Source: Marinobacter sp. F4218 (lineage in GTDB: Bacteria; Pseudomonadota; Gammaproteobacteria; Pseudomonadales; Oleiphilaceae). From it: a stretch of 64,000 bases of DNA. The translations under genes were made by a program, and so were the position numbers. The stretch covers positions 248,001-312,000 of the forward strand of contig NZ_JAHZIL010000003.1 in NCBI RefSeq assembly GCF_019443085.1, read 5' to 3'. Positions 1 through 7,354 of this stretch are shown in pieces; the stretch's first letter is position 1; each line of letters begins with the position of its first letter. The notes under the pieces are model-generated. The model made no database searches, had not been told where the DNA came from, and worked only from the letters and a program-made list of their open reading frames with translations.

Positions 1-52
1 TTATAACGAAAGCGCTTGCGGATTACTCTTTTCCAACATCAAATCGATCGCG

Positions 53-1408
53 ATGAAACTACCGACTGGCCAACAACCGCCCCAACCCGCCGGGCAAACC
101 CCGATCTCACCGGCCCGCGCGGCAACGGTGAATGCGGCAGGCGCGGACAACCCGCAGCCCTCTGCGCGACAACAGCTTGATGCGCTGCAGCTGGCCAACC
201 GGCAAGCCACACTGGCACGGGTCGCCGAAATCATCAATCGTCAGGGCCAGGCGACTTCCGAGGTGTTGCTGGACGTCCGCGGCAAATCACTGCTGGTCGA
301 AGCCGCCATTGGCAACACCAGACTGGAAACCGGTGACTGGGTCAAGGTCATGCGGGCCGGCAATGAACTCCAGTTGATGGGAAAATTGGCACCGGCACAG
401 GAAACCGGAATCGCCCGGGCCCTGGTTCAGCACATGCCCTGGCAGCAGAATCTGGAGGGCGGACTCACGAAATTGCTGGCCAGCCTGAGCCAGGGGTTGA
501 AACCAGACCCGAGTCCCGGCCAGTTGCCCTCTGCCAGACCGTCCCAACCCTTGCCTGAGGCGGCCCGCCAGAGCATCCAGCAGGTGCTCGCCCGCCTGCC
601 CGCAAGCGCCAGTCTCATGCCCGGCAGCGGACGTCAGGAGCAACCACTGCAACAGATCAAACAATGGATCGCCGAAAGCGGCCTGTTTGCCGAATCGAGG
701 CTGGTTCAAACCCCATCGGCCACATTGCCGGATCTGAAACTGGCAGTCGGGCGAGTCATTACAGCCCTCCTGACCCAGCAGGGAAACGGTCCGGAGCACT
801 TTAACCGGCTGACGCCACTGGCCAGCCCGGAACTCGTTCAGGCCCCCCTGAACTTTCCCCAGGCCAGCCCCCGGGCACCGGCTCAATCCGCCAACGGCGA
901 AGCTACCACCGTCGGCCAGATGCTCCGACTACTGGCGGGCATGCTGAACCGGATTACCGTGAATCAGCTCCACAGCCAGGTTCTGACGGCGAGGACCGGC
1001 GGTGACGCACCGGCGCCCCTGTCTACCCTGCTGCTGGAGCTGCCATGGGTCACCCCCCAGAACGAACCGCGGGTTGCGCAGTTGCGCCTCGAACAGTATC
1101 CCGAGGACCGCGGAACCCAGGAGCAACAGCACAAGGCCTCCGTCAGCGAATGGCGACTCTCGCTGGCCATGGACCTGGATGAAGCCGGCCCCCTGCACTT
1201 TGACGTGGCACTGCGCCAGCAATCGGTCAGCGCCCGGGTCTGGGCCGAGAAGCAGAGCACTCTGCGACAGGTTAACGAGGAATTACCCTTGCTCAGGCAG
1301 AGCCTGACTGACCTGGGGCTGGACGTGACCGATCTGGAGTGTCGAAGAGGCACCCCGCAGGCTTCGGCCACACGCCTTGAACACAGACTGGTGGACACAA
1401 GAGCATGA
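53..1408 (+). CDS. Flagellar hook-length control protein FliK-like (second FliK paralogue)
   Basis: The 451-residue product has a long Gln/Pro/Ala-rich, low-complexity N-terminal part. Its C-terminal region (about residues 340-435) looks like the Flg_hook domain that FliK uses to contact FlhB. FliK-type proteins measure hook length and switch the export gate from hook to filament substrates. A canonical fliK lies at 24718-25914, so this is a divergent second copy. Its stop overlaps the start of fhlB by 4 bases, implying translational coupling of a FliK-like protein with an FlhB C-domain protein. The frame stays open upstream to the window edge and no clear ribosome site precedes the ATG, so the true start could be further upstream. 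Family call from the C-terminal domain is fairly secure; the role is inferred. Confidence 0.72.
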   Translation: MKLPTGQQPPQPAGQTPISPARAATVNAAGADNPQPSARQQLDALQLANRQATLARVAEIINRQGQATSEVLLDVRGKSLLVEAAIGNTRLETGDWVKVMRAGNELQLMGKLAPAQETGIARALVQHMPWQQNLEGGLTKLLASLSQGLKPDPSPGQLPSARPSQPLPEAARQSIQQVLARLPASASLMPGSGRQEQPLQQIKQWIAESGLFAESRLVQTPSATLPDLKLAVGRVITALLTQQGNGPEHFNRLTPLASPELVQAPLNFPQASPRAPAQSANGEATTVGQMLRLLAGMLNRITVNQLHSQVLTARTGGDAPAPLSTLLLELPWVTPQNEPRVAQLRLEQYPEDRGTQEQQHKASVSEWRLSLAMDLDEAGPLHFDVALRQQSVSARVWAEKQSTLRQVNEELPLLRQSLTDLGLDVTDLECRRGTPQASATRLEHRLVDTRA

Positions 1409-1713
1409 CCGACCGAACCAATGAACACGGCGCCAACGCTGCGGTCGCACTGAAGTACGATGGCGAACAGGCACCGATCATTGCCGCGACCGGTACCCAT
1501 GAACTGGCGGAGGAAATTGTCCGGATAGCCCGGGAGCACAATGTTCCGCTTTATGAGAACGCCGAATTGGCCAGCATCCTGGCCCGACTCTCGCTCAATG
1601 AAGAAATTCCGGAGAGCCTGTACCGGGTGATCGCCGAGATACTGGCATTCGCCTTCCACATCCGGGGCCGGACACCCGACGATGCCCGACCCGCAAACCG
1701 GGAAAGCGACTGA
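1405..1713 (+). CDS. fhlB: FhlB: free FlhB C-terminal domain protein
   Basis: The 102-residue protein aligns with the cytoplasmic domain of FlhB after the NPTH autocleavage point. It has AVALKYD, then a THELAEEIVRIAREHNVPLY-like stretch, then EEIPESLYRVIAEILAF, matching residues 276-370 of the full FlhB at 19011-20147. It has no membrane segments and no NPTH motif. In other bacteria FhlB-type proteins can partly replace the FlhB C-domain in the export switch. It overlaps the upstream FliK-like gene by 4 bases, so the two likely act together on export specificity. The next gene is convergent, 27 bases away. Confidence 0.85.
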   Translation: MTDRTNEHGANAAVALKYDGEQAPIIAATGTHELAEEIVRIAREHNVPLYENAELASILARLSLNEEIPESLYRVIAEILAFAFHIRGRTPDDARPANRESD

Positions 1714-1740
1714 GCGCGCTCCGAAGATTCTAAGGTGGGG

Positions 1741-2133
1741 TTACGCCGCCTGTCGCCGTTTCAAGGCGGATACCAGTTCGGCTTCGGGGCGGGAGATACC
1801 GCAGGTATTCATGAGGTCGTCGATATCGGCACCCAGGTCCACTAAGCGGGAGGCCTCGTCGTAGGAGATTCGCAGCGGGTCGTTCTGGCGCATCTCGTCC
1901 AGTGTGGTTCTCAGTTCGTGAAGCTGTCGTTCGCAGGCGACCAGCCGCTGGCCAACGCCGACGCTGCCGCTGGTGGTCGCGTGCAGTTCCCGGCCAAGGA
2001 TATCGCAGCGGTCCTTGAGCGAGGATTTCAGCTGCCGGATCTGGCGTCCGTGAACAACGCCCTGAACCAGAACCAGTGACAAGGCCGCAACAGTCAGCCC
2101 CCAGGGAAGATAGGACGGAATTTCTGCAAACAT
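1741..2133 (-). CDS. DUF2802 membrane-anchored protein of the flagellar/chemotaxis cluster
   Basis: The 130-residue protein has one N-terminal membrane segment (about residues 7-25), a coiled-coil-like middle (Gln-, Leu- and Arg-rich) and a C-terminal part with a helix-turn-helix-like stretch ending in GISRPEAELVSALKRR. This matches DUF2802 proteins found next to cheW in polar-flagellate gammaproteobacteria. The start at 2133 is chosen because GGGAG lies about 10 bases upstream; a longer frame to 2181 has no such site. It is the last gene of the parC-parP-cheW run. No biochemical role is known. Confidence 0.7.
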   Translation of the reverse strand: MFAEIPSYLPWGLTVAALSLVLVQGVVHGRQIRQLKSSLKDRCDILGRELHATTSGSVGVGQRLVACERQLHELRTTLDEMRQNDPLRISYDEASRLVDLGADIDDLMNTCGISRPEAELVSALKRRQAA

Positions 2134-2202
2134 GACGGACGTCTCCCGTGATTTATGACGAAAGGCGTCCATCCGAGGCACTGCCAGGCGAGGAGTTCCC
2201 GG

Positions 2203-2691
2203 TTACAGTGCGGCGATTTCAGCCCATTCGTTCTCTGACAACATTTTGTCGAATTCAACCAGGATGATCAGCTCACCATCCTTGTTGCACACGCCCTGGA
2301 TAAACTTGGCACTTTCCTCATTACCCACGTTCGGTGCAGTCTCAATTTCGCTGGACTTCAGGTAGACCACTTCGGCCACGGAATCCACCAGAATACCCAT
2401 GACCTGATTGTCCGATTCCATCACCACAATTCGGGTCGCATCGTTCACTTCCGCGTCCGCCAGTCCAAACCGGCGCCGGGTATCGATGACCGTGACGACG
2501 TTGCCCCGCAGATTGATGATCCCGAGGACATAATCGGGGGCACCCGGGACCGGGGCTATCTCCGTGTACCTCAGCACTTCCTGGATCTGCATGACATTCA
2601 GGCCGTAGGTCTCGTCATCCAGACGGAAGGTCACGTACTGCAGTACCTGATCGTCCTGGACCTGATTGTGTTGTCCGCTCGGGGATGCCAT
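2203..2691 (-). CDS. cheW: Chemotaxis coupling protein CheW
   Basis: The 162-residue protein is a single CheW domain starting at VLQYVTFRLDDETYGLNV. It carries the conserved IPxVPGAPDYVLGIINLRG-type core (here IAPVPGAPDY and GIINLRGNVV) and ends in LVEFDKMLSENE. CheW bridges methyl-accepting receptors and the kinase CheA in the array. The start at 2691 has AGGAGA just upstream, while a longer reading to 2778 adds 29 unrelated residues. It lies 133 bases after parP and is probably in the same transcript, led by the sigma-28 promoter before parC. Confidence 0.95.
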   Translation of the reverse strand: MASPSGQHNQVQDDQVLQYVTFRLDDETYGLNVMQIQEVLRYTEIAPVPGAPDYVLGIINLRGNVVTVIDTRRRFGLADAEVNDATRIVVMESDNQVMGILVDSVAEVVYLKSSEIETAPNVGNEESAKFIQGVCNKDGELIILVEFDKMLSENEWAEIAAL

Positions 2692-2824
2692 AGCACTGTG
2701 TCTCCTGTGTGGCTGCCCGACGGGCAACCTGATCGTCAAAAAATCATCATCAGTGCCCAATACTATATTTATGGGCACAAACCGTGCCAGCGCGGCACAG
2801 TTTCAATCGGTAACCGGTTTTTTC

Positions 2825-3616
2825 TCAACTCAGGTCGAGATGGTGTTCACGCTCGGCCCTGACGAGAAGGTCGGCCATGGTGCGCACATCGATCAGGGCG
2901 CACATATGGTCAATGACCGTTCCGGCCAGCCAGGGTCGCTTACTGCGAGAGGTACGCCAGCGCACCTCATCCGGCTTCAGCGTGAAGGACTGCGCCACGT
3001 CGTCGCAGGCCAGACCCCAGTCGCTGTTGTCCAGACGGATGACAAACCGGTAGTTGTCACGGGCATTGTCCGGCACCCGACCCGCCATGATCCATTCAGC
3101 CGTATCCACCACCCTCAGGTTCTGGTCGCGATCGGGTCGAATGCCCATGTACCAGCGGGGGCTTCCCGGAATCGGCCGGATGCCTTCCTCGATACGGTGG
3201 ATGGCACCCAGCAGAATCAGGGGCACCGCCAACTGCAGGCCGGCCACAGTAAAGATCAGACACTCAAACGGCGCACCGGACCAGTCCGGCCGGGATGGCG
3301 GTTCAGATACGGCCGGCTGCAGATCGGCTTCCGGACTGGCAACAACCTCGGGTTCCGGCGGTTCTGGAGCAGGCGACTCGACAACGCTCGGTGCCGGGAC
3401 CGGCTTTTCCATCACCTTCGGACTGGCTTTACGGGTTTCAGGTTGTGTCTGCGGAACGGTTTTCACCGGCGCTTTGGCCCCGGCCTCCCGCGGCGGAGCT
3501 TCAACGGCCGACTCCTCGCGCAGCGCAGTATCCGTCGCGGTATGCAGCAGGTCATCCAGGTAACTGGCAATGGCGTTGGCCGGATCAGACAGCCTCGTCA
3601 AATTTTCGTCAGGCAT
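2825..3616 (-). CDS. parP: ParP-like polar chemotaxis protein (CheW-type domain)
   Basis: The 263-residue protein has a short N-terminal helical piece, a Pro/Glu/Ala-rich disordered stretch (about 40-112) and a C-terminal CheW-like domain (about 113-263, with GAPFECLIFTVAGLQLAVPL). In Vibrio, ParP uses this array-integration domain to bind CheA and to link arrays to the polar ATPase ParC. The gene sits directly between the ParA-type ATPase and cheW, the order of Vibrio parC-parP-cheW and the matching Pseudomonas locus. It overlaps parC by 8 bases. Identity as ParP rests on domain layout and synteny; a generic CheW-like protein is the alternative. Confidence 0.82.
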   Translation of the reverse strand: MPDENLTRLSDPANAIASYLDDLLHTATDTALREESAVEAPPREAGAKAPVKTVPQTQPETRKASPKVMEKPVPAPSVVESPAPEPPEPEVVASPEADLQPAVSEPPSRPDWSGAPFECLIFTVAGLQLAVPLILLGAIHRIEEGIRPIPGSPRWYMGIRPDRDQNLRVVDTAEWIMAGRVPDNARDNYRFVIRLDNSDWGLACDDVAQSFTLKPDEVRWRTSRSKRPWLAGTVIDHMCALIDVRTMADLLVRAEREHHLDLS

Positions 3617-4406
3617 GCTGACGCTCCTTCACGGAACCCGTTCGGGCAAGCAAATCCTCCAACAGGTGGGCATAGGCTCGAACTCCGTGGGTTGCCGCGT
3701 CGAGCGCAGACGGAACAACGCCAGACTGGCTGGCATCCCGGAACTTGGTATCCACGGGCACGGCAAACCGCCAGAGGCTGTCAGCGTAGGTCTTGCGTAA
3801 CAGGTTGAGGCTCTTTACTGACGCCTGGGTCCGGCGATCATAGAGGGTCGGCACTATGGTGTAGGGCAACTCGTTTTTCTGGGATCGCATGATCATTTTC
3901 AGGGTATGCAGCATCCGCTCAAGCCCCTTGATCGCCAGGAACTCGGTCTGGACCGGAATCACCAGATGCTGGGCCGCCGCCAAAGCGTTCACCATCAACA
4001 CCCCGAGCGACGGCGTATTGTCCAGGAGCACGTAATCGAAATCGTCCCATAACTGCGCAAGGGCCCGCGAGACAATCAGGCCCATGCCCTCAACCCCCAC
4101 CATCCGGCGCTCCAACGTCGCCAAAGCGGTACTGGCCGGAAGCAGCGACAACCCGCTACAGCTCGTCTCGGTGATAAGCTGGGCCGGAAGCCCCTCGGGC
4201 ACCTTGCCCTGATGCTGGAACAGGTCGAAGACACTATGGGCAATGGTATCCGGATCGTATCCGAACCAGCTCGTGAGTGAGCCGTGGGGATCCAGATCCA
4301 CCACAAGCACACGCTCGCCGCGTTCGGCCAGCAAACCACCCAACGCAACCACGGATGTGGTTTTACCCACACCGCCCTTCTGATTGGCTACAGCCCAGAT
4401 TCGCAC
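3609..4406 (-). CDS. parC: ParC-like ParA-family ATPase (polar chemotaxis array positioning)
   Basis: A GTG start at 4406 gives 265 residues beginning VRIWAVANQKGGVGKTT. This is the deviant Walker A of ParA/MinD ATPases, followed by VLVVDLDPHGS (Walker A') and VLLDNTPSLG (Walker B). TGGAGA sits at a good distance before the GTG; the frame continues 40 residues further up, but without family resemblance. In Vibrio, ParC recruits chemotaxis arrays to the flagellated pole. It overlaps parP, and a sigma-28 promoter lies about 60 bases upstream (4465-4491), so it heads its own class IV flagellar transcript. Confidence 0.88.
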   Translation of the reverse strand: MRIWAVANQKGGVGKTTSVVALGGLLAERGERVLVVDLDPHGSLTSWFGYDPDTIAHSVFDLFQHQGKVPEGLPAQLITETSCSGLSLLPASTALATLERRMVGVEGMGLIVSRALAQLWDDFDYVLLDNTPSLGVLMVNALAAAQHLVIPVQTEFLAIKGLERMLHTLKMIMRSQKNELPYTIVPTLYDRRTQASVKSLNLLRKTYADSLWRFAVPVDTKFRDASQSGVVPSALDAATHGVRAYAHLLEDLLARTGSVKERQHA

Positions 4407-4464
4407 GCTTGTTTCTCCAGAGAAAACGTCATTGCAGCCCGACTCACACTCACTGCATTCCGGT

Positions 4465-4491
4465 TTATCGGCCGGTTCATACGCAACTTGA
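4465..4491 (-). promoter_or_regulatory. FliA (sigma-28) promoter for parC-parP-cheW
   Basis: On the minus strand TCAAGTTG (4484-4491), an 11-base gap and GCCGATAA (4465-4472) match the FliA consensus, including the TCAAGTTT form of the -35 used in Pseudomonas. It is correctly oriented about 60 bases before the parC GTG. This places the polar-array genes under late flagellar control. Confidence 0.85.
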
Positions 4492-4612
4492 CCCTCGCAA
4501 GCCTGCAAAATGAGATCAAACGGCAAACGCTTGCCGGCCTTGAATAATTGCCCCGGATCAATACAGGAACCGTGCCAAGGCAGCTATCCGCATGTGCCGC
4601 GTACCGCGCGGC

Positions 4613-5395
4613 TCAACGCATAGCACCACGGACACTTGCGTCACGGGAAATGAGGAGAACAACCCTTCGATTTCGCCGTCGGCCTTCATCGGTATCATTG
4701 CGGGCGACCGGCTGGAACCGGCCGTAGCCAACCGCCGCCAGGCGTTCCGGTTCGATGCCCTCAATCGTCAACATTCTCACCACCGCGGCGGCCCGGGCGG
4801 CTGAGAGCTCCCAGTTGGAGGGGAATCGTGGGGTATTGATGGGCTGGTTGTCGGTAAAGCCTTCCACCTTGACCGCGTTATCACGATTGCGCAGAACCCG
4901 GGCCACCTTCTGCACGACGTCAAAGGCGTCGTAATGGGGTTCGGCATCTCCGCTTCCGAATAAAAGACTGTTCGGCAGACTGAGTTCCAGCCAGTGGTCG
5001 CTGGTTTCCATCGTCACCACACCCTGTTCGATCAGTTCGTCGAACTCCAGGGCCAGCTGGTCGGCCATGGTCTGCAGGGCTTCGGCTCGGGCCTGGGCGT
5101 CGCTCTCGGAATTGCGGGCAGCCTCGGTGACCGCCGGCGGAATCACGGCCTCGGAGGGCGTATCGAGAGAATGCTTCGGCTGCTCGCCCACCTCGATCGG
5201 CTCAACCGATCGTTGCGGCGCATTGAATACGCCAGTCAGGGTTTCGGATAGAACCTTGTACTTGCCCTCGTTAACGGAGGAAACGGAGTACATGACGACA
5301 AAAAAAGCGAACAGCAGGGTGATGAAATCCGCGTAGGAAATCAGCCAGCGCTCCTTGTTGTGGAGATCTTCTTGGGACTGCCTACGCCGCCGCAT
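4613..5395 (-). CDS. motD: Flagellar stator protein MotD (MotB family)
   Basis: The 260-residue protein has one membrane helix near residues 17-38 with the sequence ISYADFITLLFAFFVV, in which D23 is the conserved proton-carrying aspartate of MotB. A C-terminal OmpA-like peptidoglycan-binding domain (about 140-250) carries VEGFTDNQP and NWELSAARAAAVVR. With MotC it forms a stator that drives rotation. It is 18 bases downstream of motC. The pairing with motC inside the che cluster, rather than a separate motAB, matches the second stator of Pseudomonas. Confidence 0.92.
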   Translation of the reverse strand: MRRRRQSQEDLHNKERWLISYADFITLLFAFFVVMYSVSSVNEGKYKVLSETLTGVFNAPQRSVEPIEVGEQPKHSLDTPSEAVIPPAVTEAARNSESDAQARAEALQTMADQLALEFDELIEQGVVTMETSDHWLELSLPNSLLFGSGDAEPHYDAFDVVQKVARVLRNRDNAVKVEGFTDNQPINTPRFPSNWELSAARAAAVVRMLTIEGIEPERLAAVGYGRFQPVARNDTDEGRRRNRRVVLLISRDASVRGAMR

Positions 5396-5413
5396 AAGTT
5401 GGCCTGATCATCG

Positions 5414-6154
5414 TTACTGCAGGAAGCCCCGCAGTCGCATTTCAATGGATTTCGGGTTTTCACCATCAGCGATCGCAATGATGCCGTCGATCATCATGTC
5501 CTGGTACCGGGTGCGGTCGCGGATGATGCCCCTCAACTTGTTCGCCACGGGAAAAAACAGCAGGTTTGCCAGGGCGACGCCGTATATGGTCGCAACGAAG
5601 GCAGTGGCAATCCCGCTGCCCAGCGACTGGGGATCTTCCAGATTGGTCATGACCTGGATCAGCCCCATCACCGCGCCGATGATGCCGATGGTGGGTGAGT
5701 ACCCGCCCATGGCCTCGAAAACCCGCGCCGATTCCAGATCCCGTTGCTCCCGGGACTCCAGATCGACTTCCATGATGCTGCGGATGGTCTCGGTCTCGGC
5801 GCCGTCAACCAGCAACTGGAGCCCCTTCTGGGCAAACTGTTCGGGTTCGCGCTCGGCCAGCCCCTCAAGACCAAGCAGGCCTTGCTTGCGGGCTTTCACA
5901 CTCCAGTCAATGACCTTGCCGATGCCATCCTCCATACTGATGAAGGGTGGCACGAATACCCAGCGGGCCTGTCCGAATGCCCGCTTCAACACCGGCCAGG
6001 ACGTCTGCAGAATCGTCGCGGCAAACGTACCGCCAACCACAATCAACGCTGCCGGACCGTTAAACAGGGAGCCCAGGGCCCCACCCTCCAGCAGGTTGCC
6101 ACCAAGGATGGCGGCAAAAGCGAGTACAACTCCCAGCAGGCTCAGGATATCCAT
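5414..6154 (-). CDS. motC: Flagellar stator protein MotC (MotA family)
   Basis: The 246-residue protein has four membrane segments, two at the N-terminus and two around residues 150-205. The conserved MotA region GGYSPTIGIIGAVMGLIQVM and the following VATIYGVALANLLFFPVANK carry the proline and helix features of the ion channel. The cytoplasmic loop between them would touch FliG. It is the partner of motD downstream. The start ATG overlaps the cheB stop by one base, so it is translated in the same operon. Confidence 0.93.
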   Translation of the reverse strand: MDILSLLGVVLAFAAILGGNLLEGGALGSLFNGPAALIVVGGTFAATILQTSWPVLKRAFGQARWVFVPPFISMEDGIGKVIDWSVKARKQGLLGLEGLAEREPEQFAQKGLQLLVDGAETETIRSIMEVDLESREQRDLESARVFEAMGGYSPTIGIIGAVMGLIQVMTNLEDPQSLGSGIATAFVATIYGVALANLLFFPVANKLRGIIRDRTRYQDMMIDGIIAIADGENPKSIEMRLRGFLQ

Positions 6155-7308
6155 CAGGAAACGCCCTCAATCAGTCGCGGTCCGATTTCCTCGAGCGCCA
6201 GAACTTCGTCACTGAGACCGGCCCTGGCCACGGCCATCGGCATGCCATAGATGACCGAGGTTTTCTCGTCCTGGGACCAGATGTCAGACCCGGTCTGCTT
6301 CATCATCCGGCAGCCGTCCTTGCCATCCGAGCCCATGCCCGTAAGGATCACGCCAAGGGTTTTACCGGGAAAGCTGCGGGCCAGGGACCCGAAGGTGACG
6401 TCGACGCAGGGCTTGTAGTTGAGGCGTTCATCGCCGGGCAGGATTCGAACCCTGGCCTGACCGCCGCGATTTTCGATCATCATCTGTTTACCGCCCGGAG
6501 CCAGGAGGGCCAGGCCGGGCCTGAGCACGTCCCCGTCTTCCGCCTGGCGCACCTGGATCCTGCACAGTTTATCGAGGCGCTCGGCAAAAGCCGGCGTGAA
6601 ACTGGCGGGCATGTGCTGGACCAGCACAATCGGCGCGGGAAACGACGACGGCAACGATGTCAGCACTCGCTGCAGGGCCACTGGCCCGCCGGTGGAGGTG
6701 CCGATACCAACCACACTGTAGTGCTTGGCGGAACCGCGTCGGGCCGGACGTCTGGGCGCCTCGGGGTTGGCAGCCGGCTGCGCGGGTCTGGGAACGTTAG
6801 CCGGGCGCGCAGTGGCGGCCGAGGATGGGCGCGGGCGCAAGGGTGCCGTCTCGTGCCCGCTCGGAACGGACGGCGCTTTGCCAGGAGCGGGTTTCGGCCG
6901 CGCTCCGGGCCGGCTTTGAGCCACATCCAGAATGCGATCAATGAGGATTTTTTGCAGCTGACTGCTGTCCCTCGCGATTTCCTCGAAGTTCTTGGGCAGG
7001 AAGTCCACTGCCCCCGCCTCCAGGGCATCCAGAGTAACCCGGGCGCCCTCGTAGGTAAGGGAGGAGAACATCAGCACCGGCACGGGGTGATTCTTCATGA
7101 TTTCCCGAACCGCCGAAATGCCATCCATTACCGGCATCTCGTAATCCATGGTGATGACATCCGGCCGCAGCTTCTCGGCCAGTTCCACACCCTCACGGCC
7201 GTTGGTGGCGGCTCCCACCACCCGGATCTGGCCCGAGCCGGTCAAAATTTCCGTCAGCCGTTTTCGAAAGAACCCTGAATCATCCACGACCAGGACAGAA
7301 ACTGTCAT
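6154..7308 (-). CDS. cheB: Chemotaxis response regulator protein-glutamate methylesterase CheB
   Basis: The 384-residue protein has a receiver domain (1-120, phospho-acceptor D55 in TMDYEMPVMDG) and a Pro/Ala/Arg-rich linker (about 130-195). The methylesterase domain has catalytic S205 (GIGTSTGGP), H232 (VQHMP) and D328 (GMGSDGKDG). It removes methyl groups from, and deamidates, chemoreceptors to reset sensitivity. TAGGAGA lies before the ATG. It follows cheA by 46 bases. No cheR is in this window. The linker is longer than in enteric CheB. Confidence 0.96.
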   Translation of the reverse strand: MTVSVLVVDDSGFFRKRLTEILTGSGQIRVVGAATNGREGVELAEKLRPDVITMDYEMPVMDGISAVREIMKNHPVPVLMFSSLTYEGARVTLDALEAGAVDFLPKNFEEIARDSSQLQKILIDRILDVAQSRPGARPKPAPGKAPSVPSGHETAPLRPRPSSAATARPANVPRPAQPAANPEAPRRPARRGSAKHYSVVGIGTSTGGPVALQRVLTSLPSSFPAPIVLVQHMPASFTPAFAERLDKLCRIQVRQAEDGDVLRPGLALLAPGGKQMMIENRGGQARVRILPGDERLNYKPCVDVTFGSLARSFPGKTLGVILTGMGSDGKDGCRMMKQTGSDIWSQDEKTSVIYGMPMAVARAGLSDEVLALEEIGPRLIEGVS

Positions 7309-7354
7309 CCATTTCTCCTAACGAAGTCCAATCTCTCGCCCCACCCTGACAGCG

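Noticed and set aside
2666..3808. 380-codon plus-strand frame over cheW-parP-parC
   Set aside because: It is antisense to three recognised genes and low-complexity.
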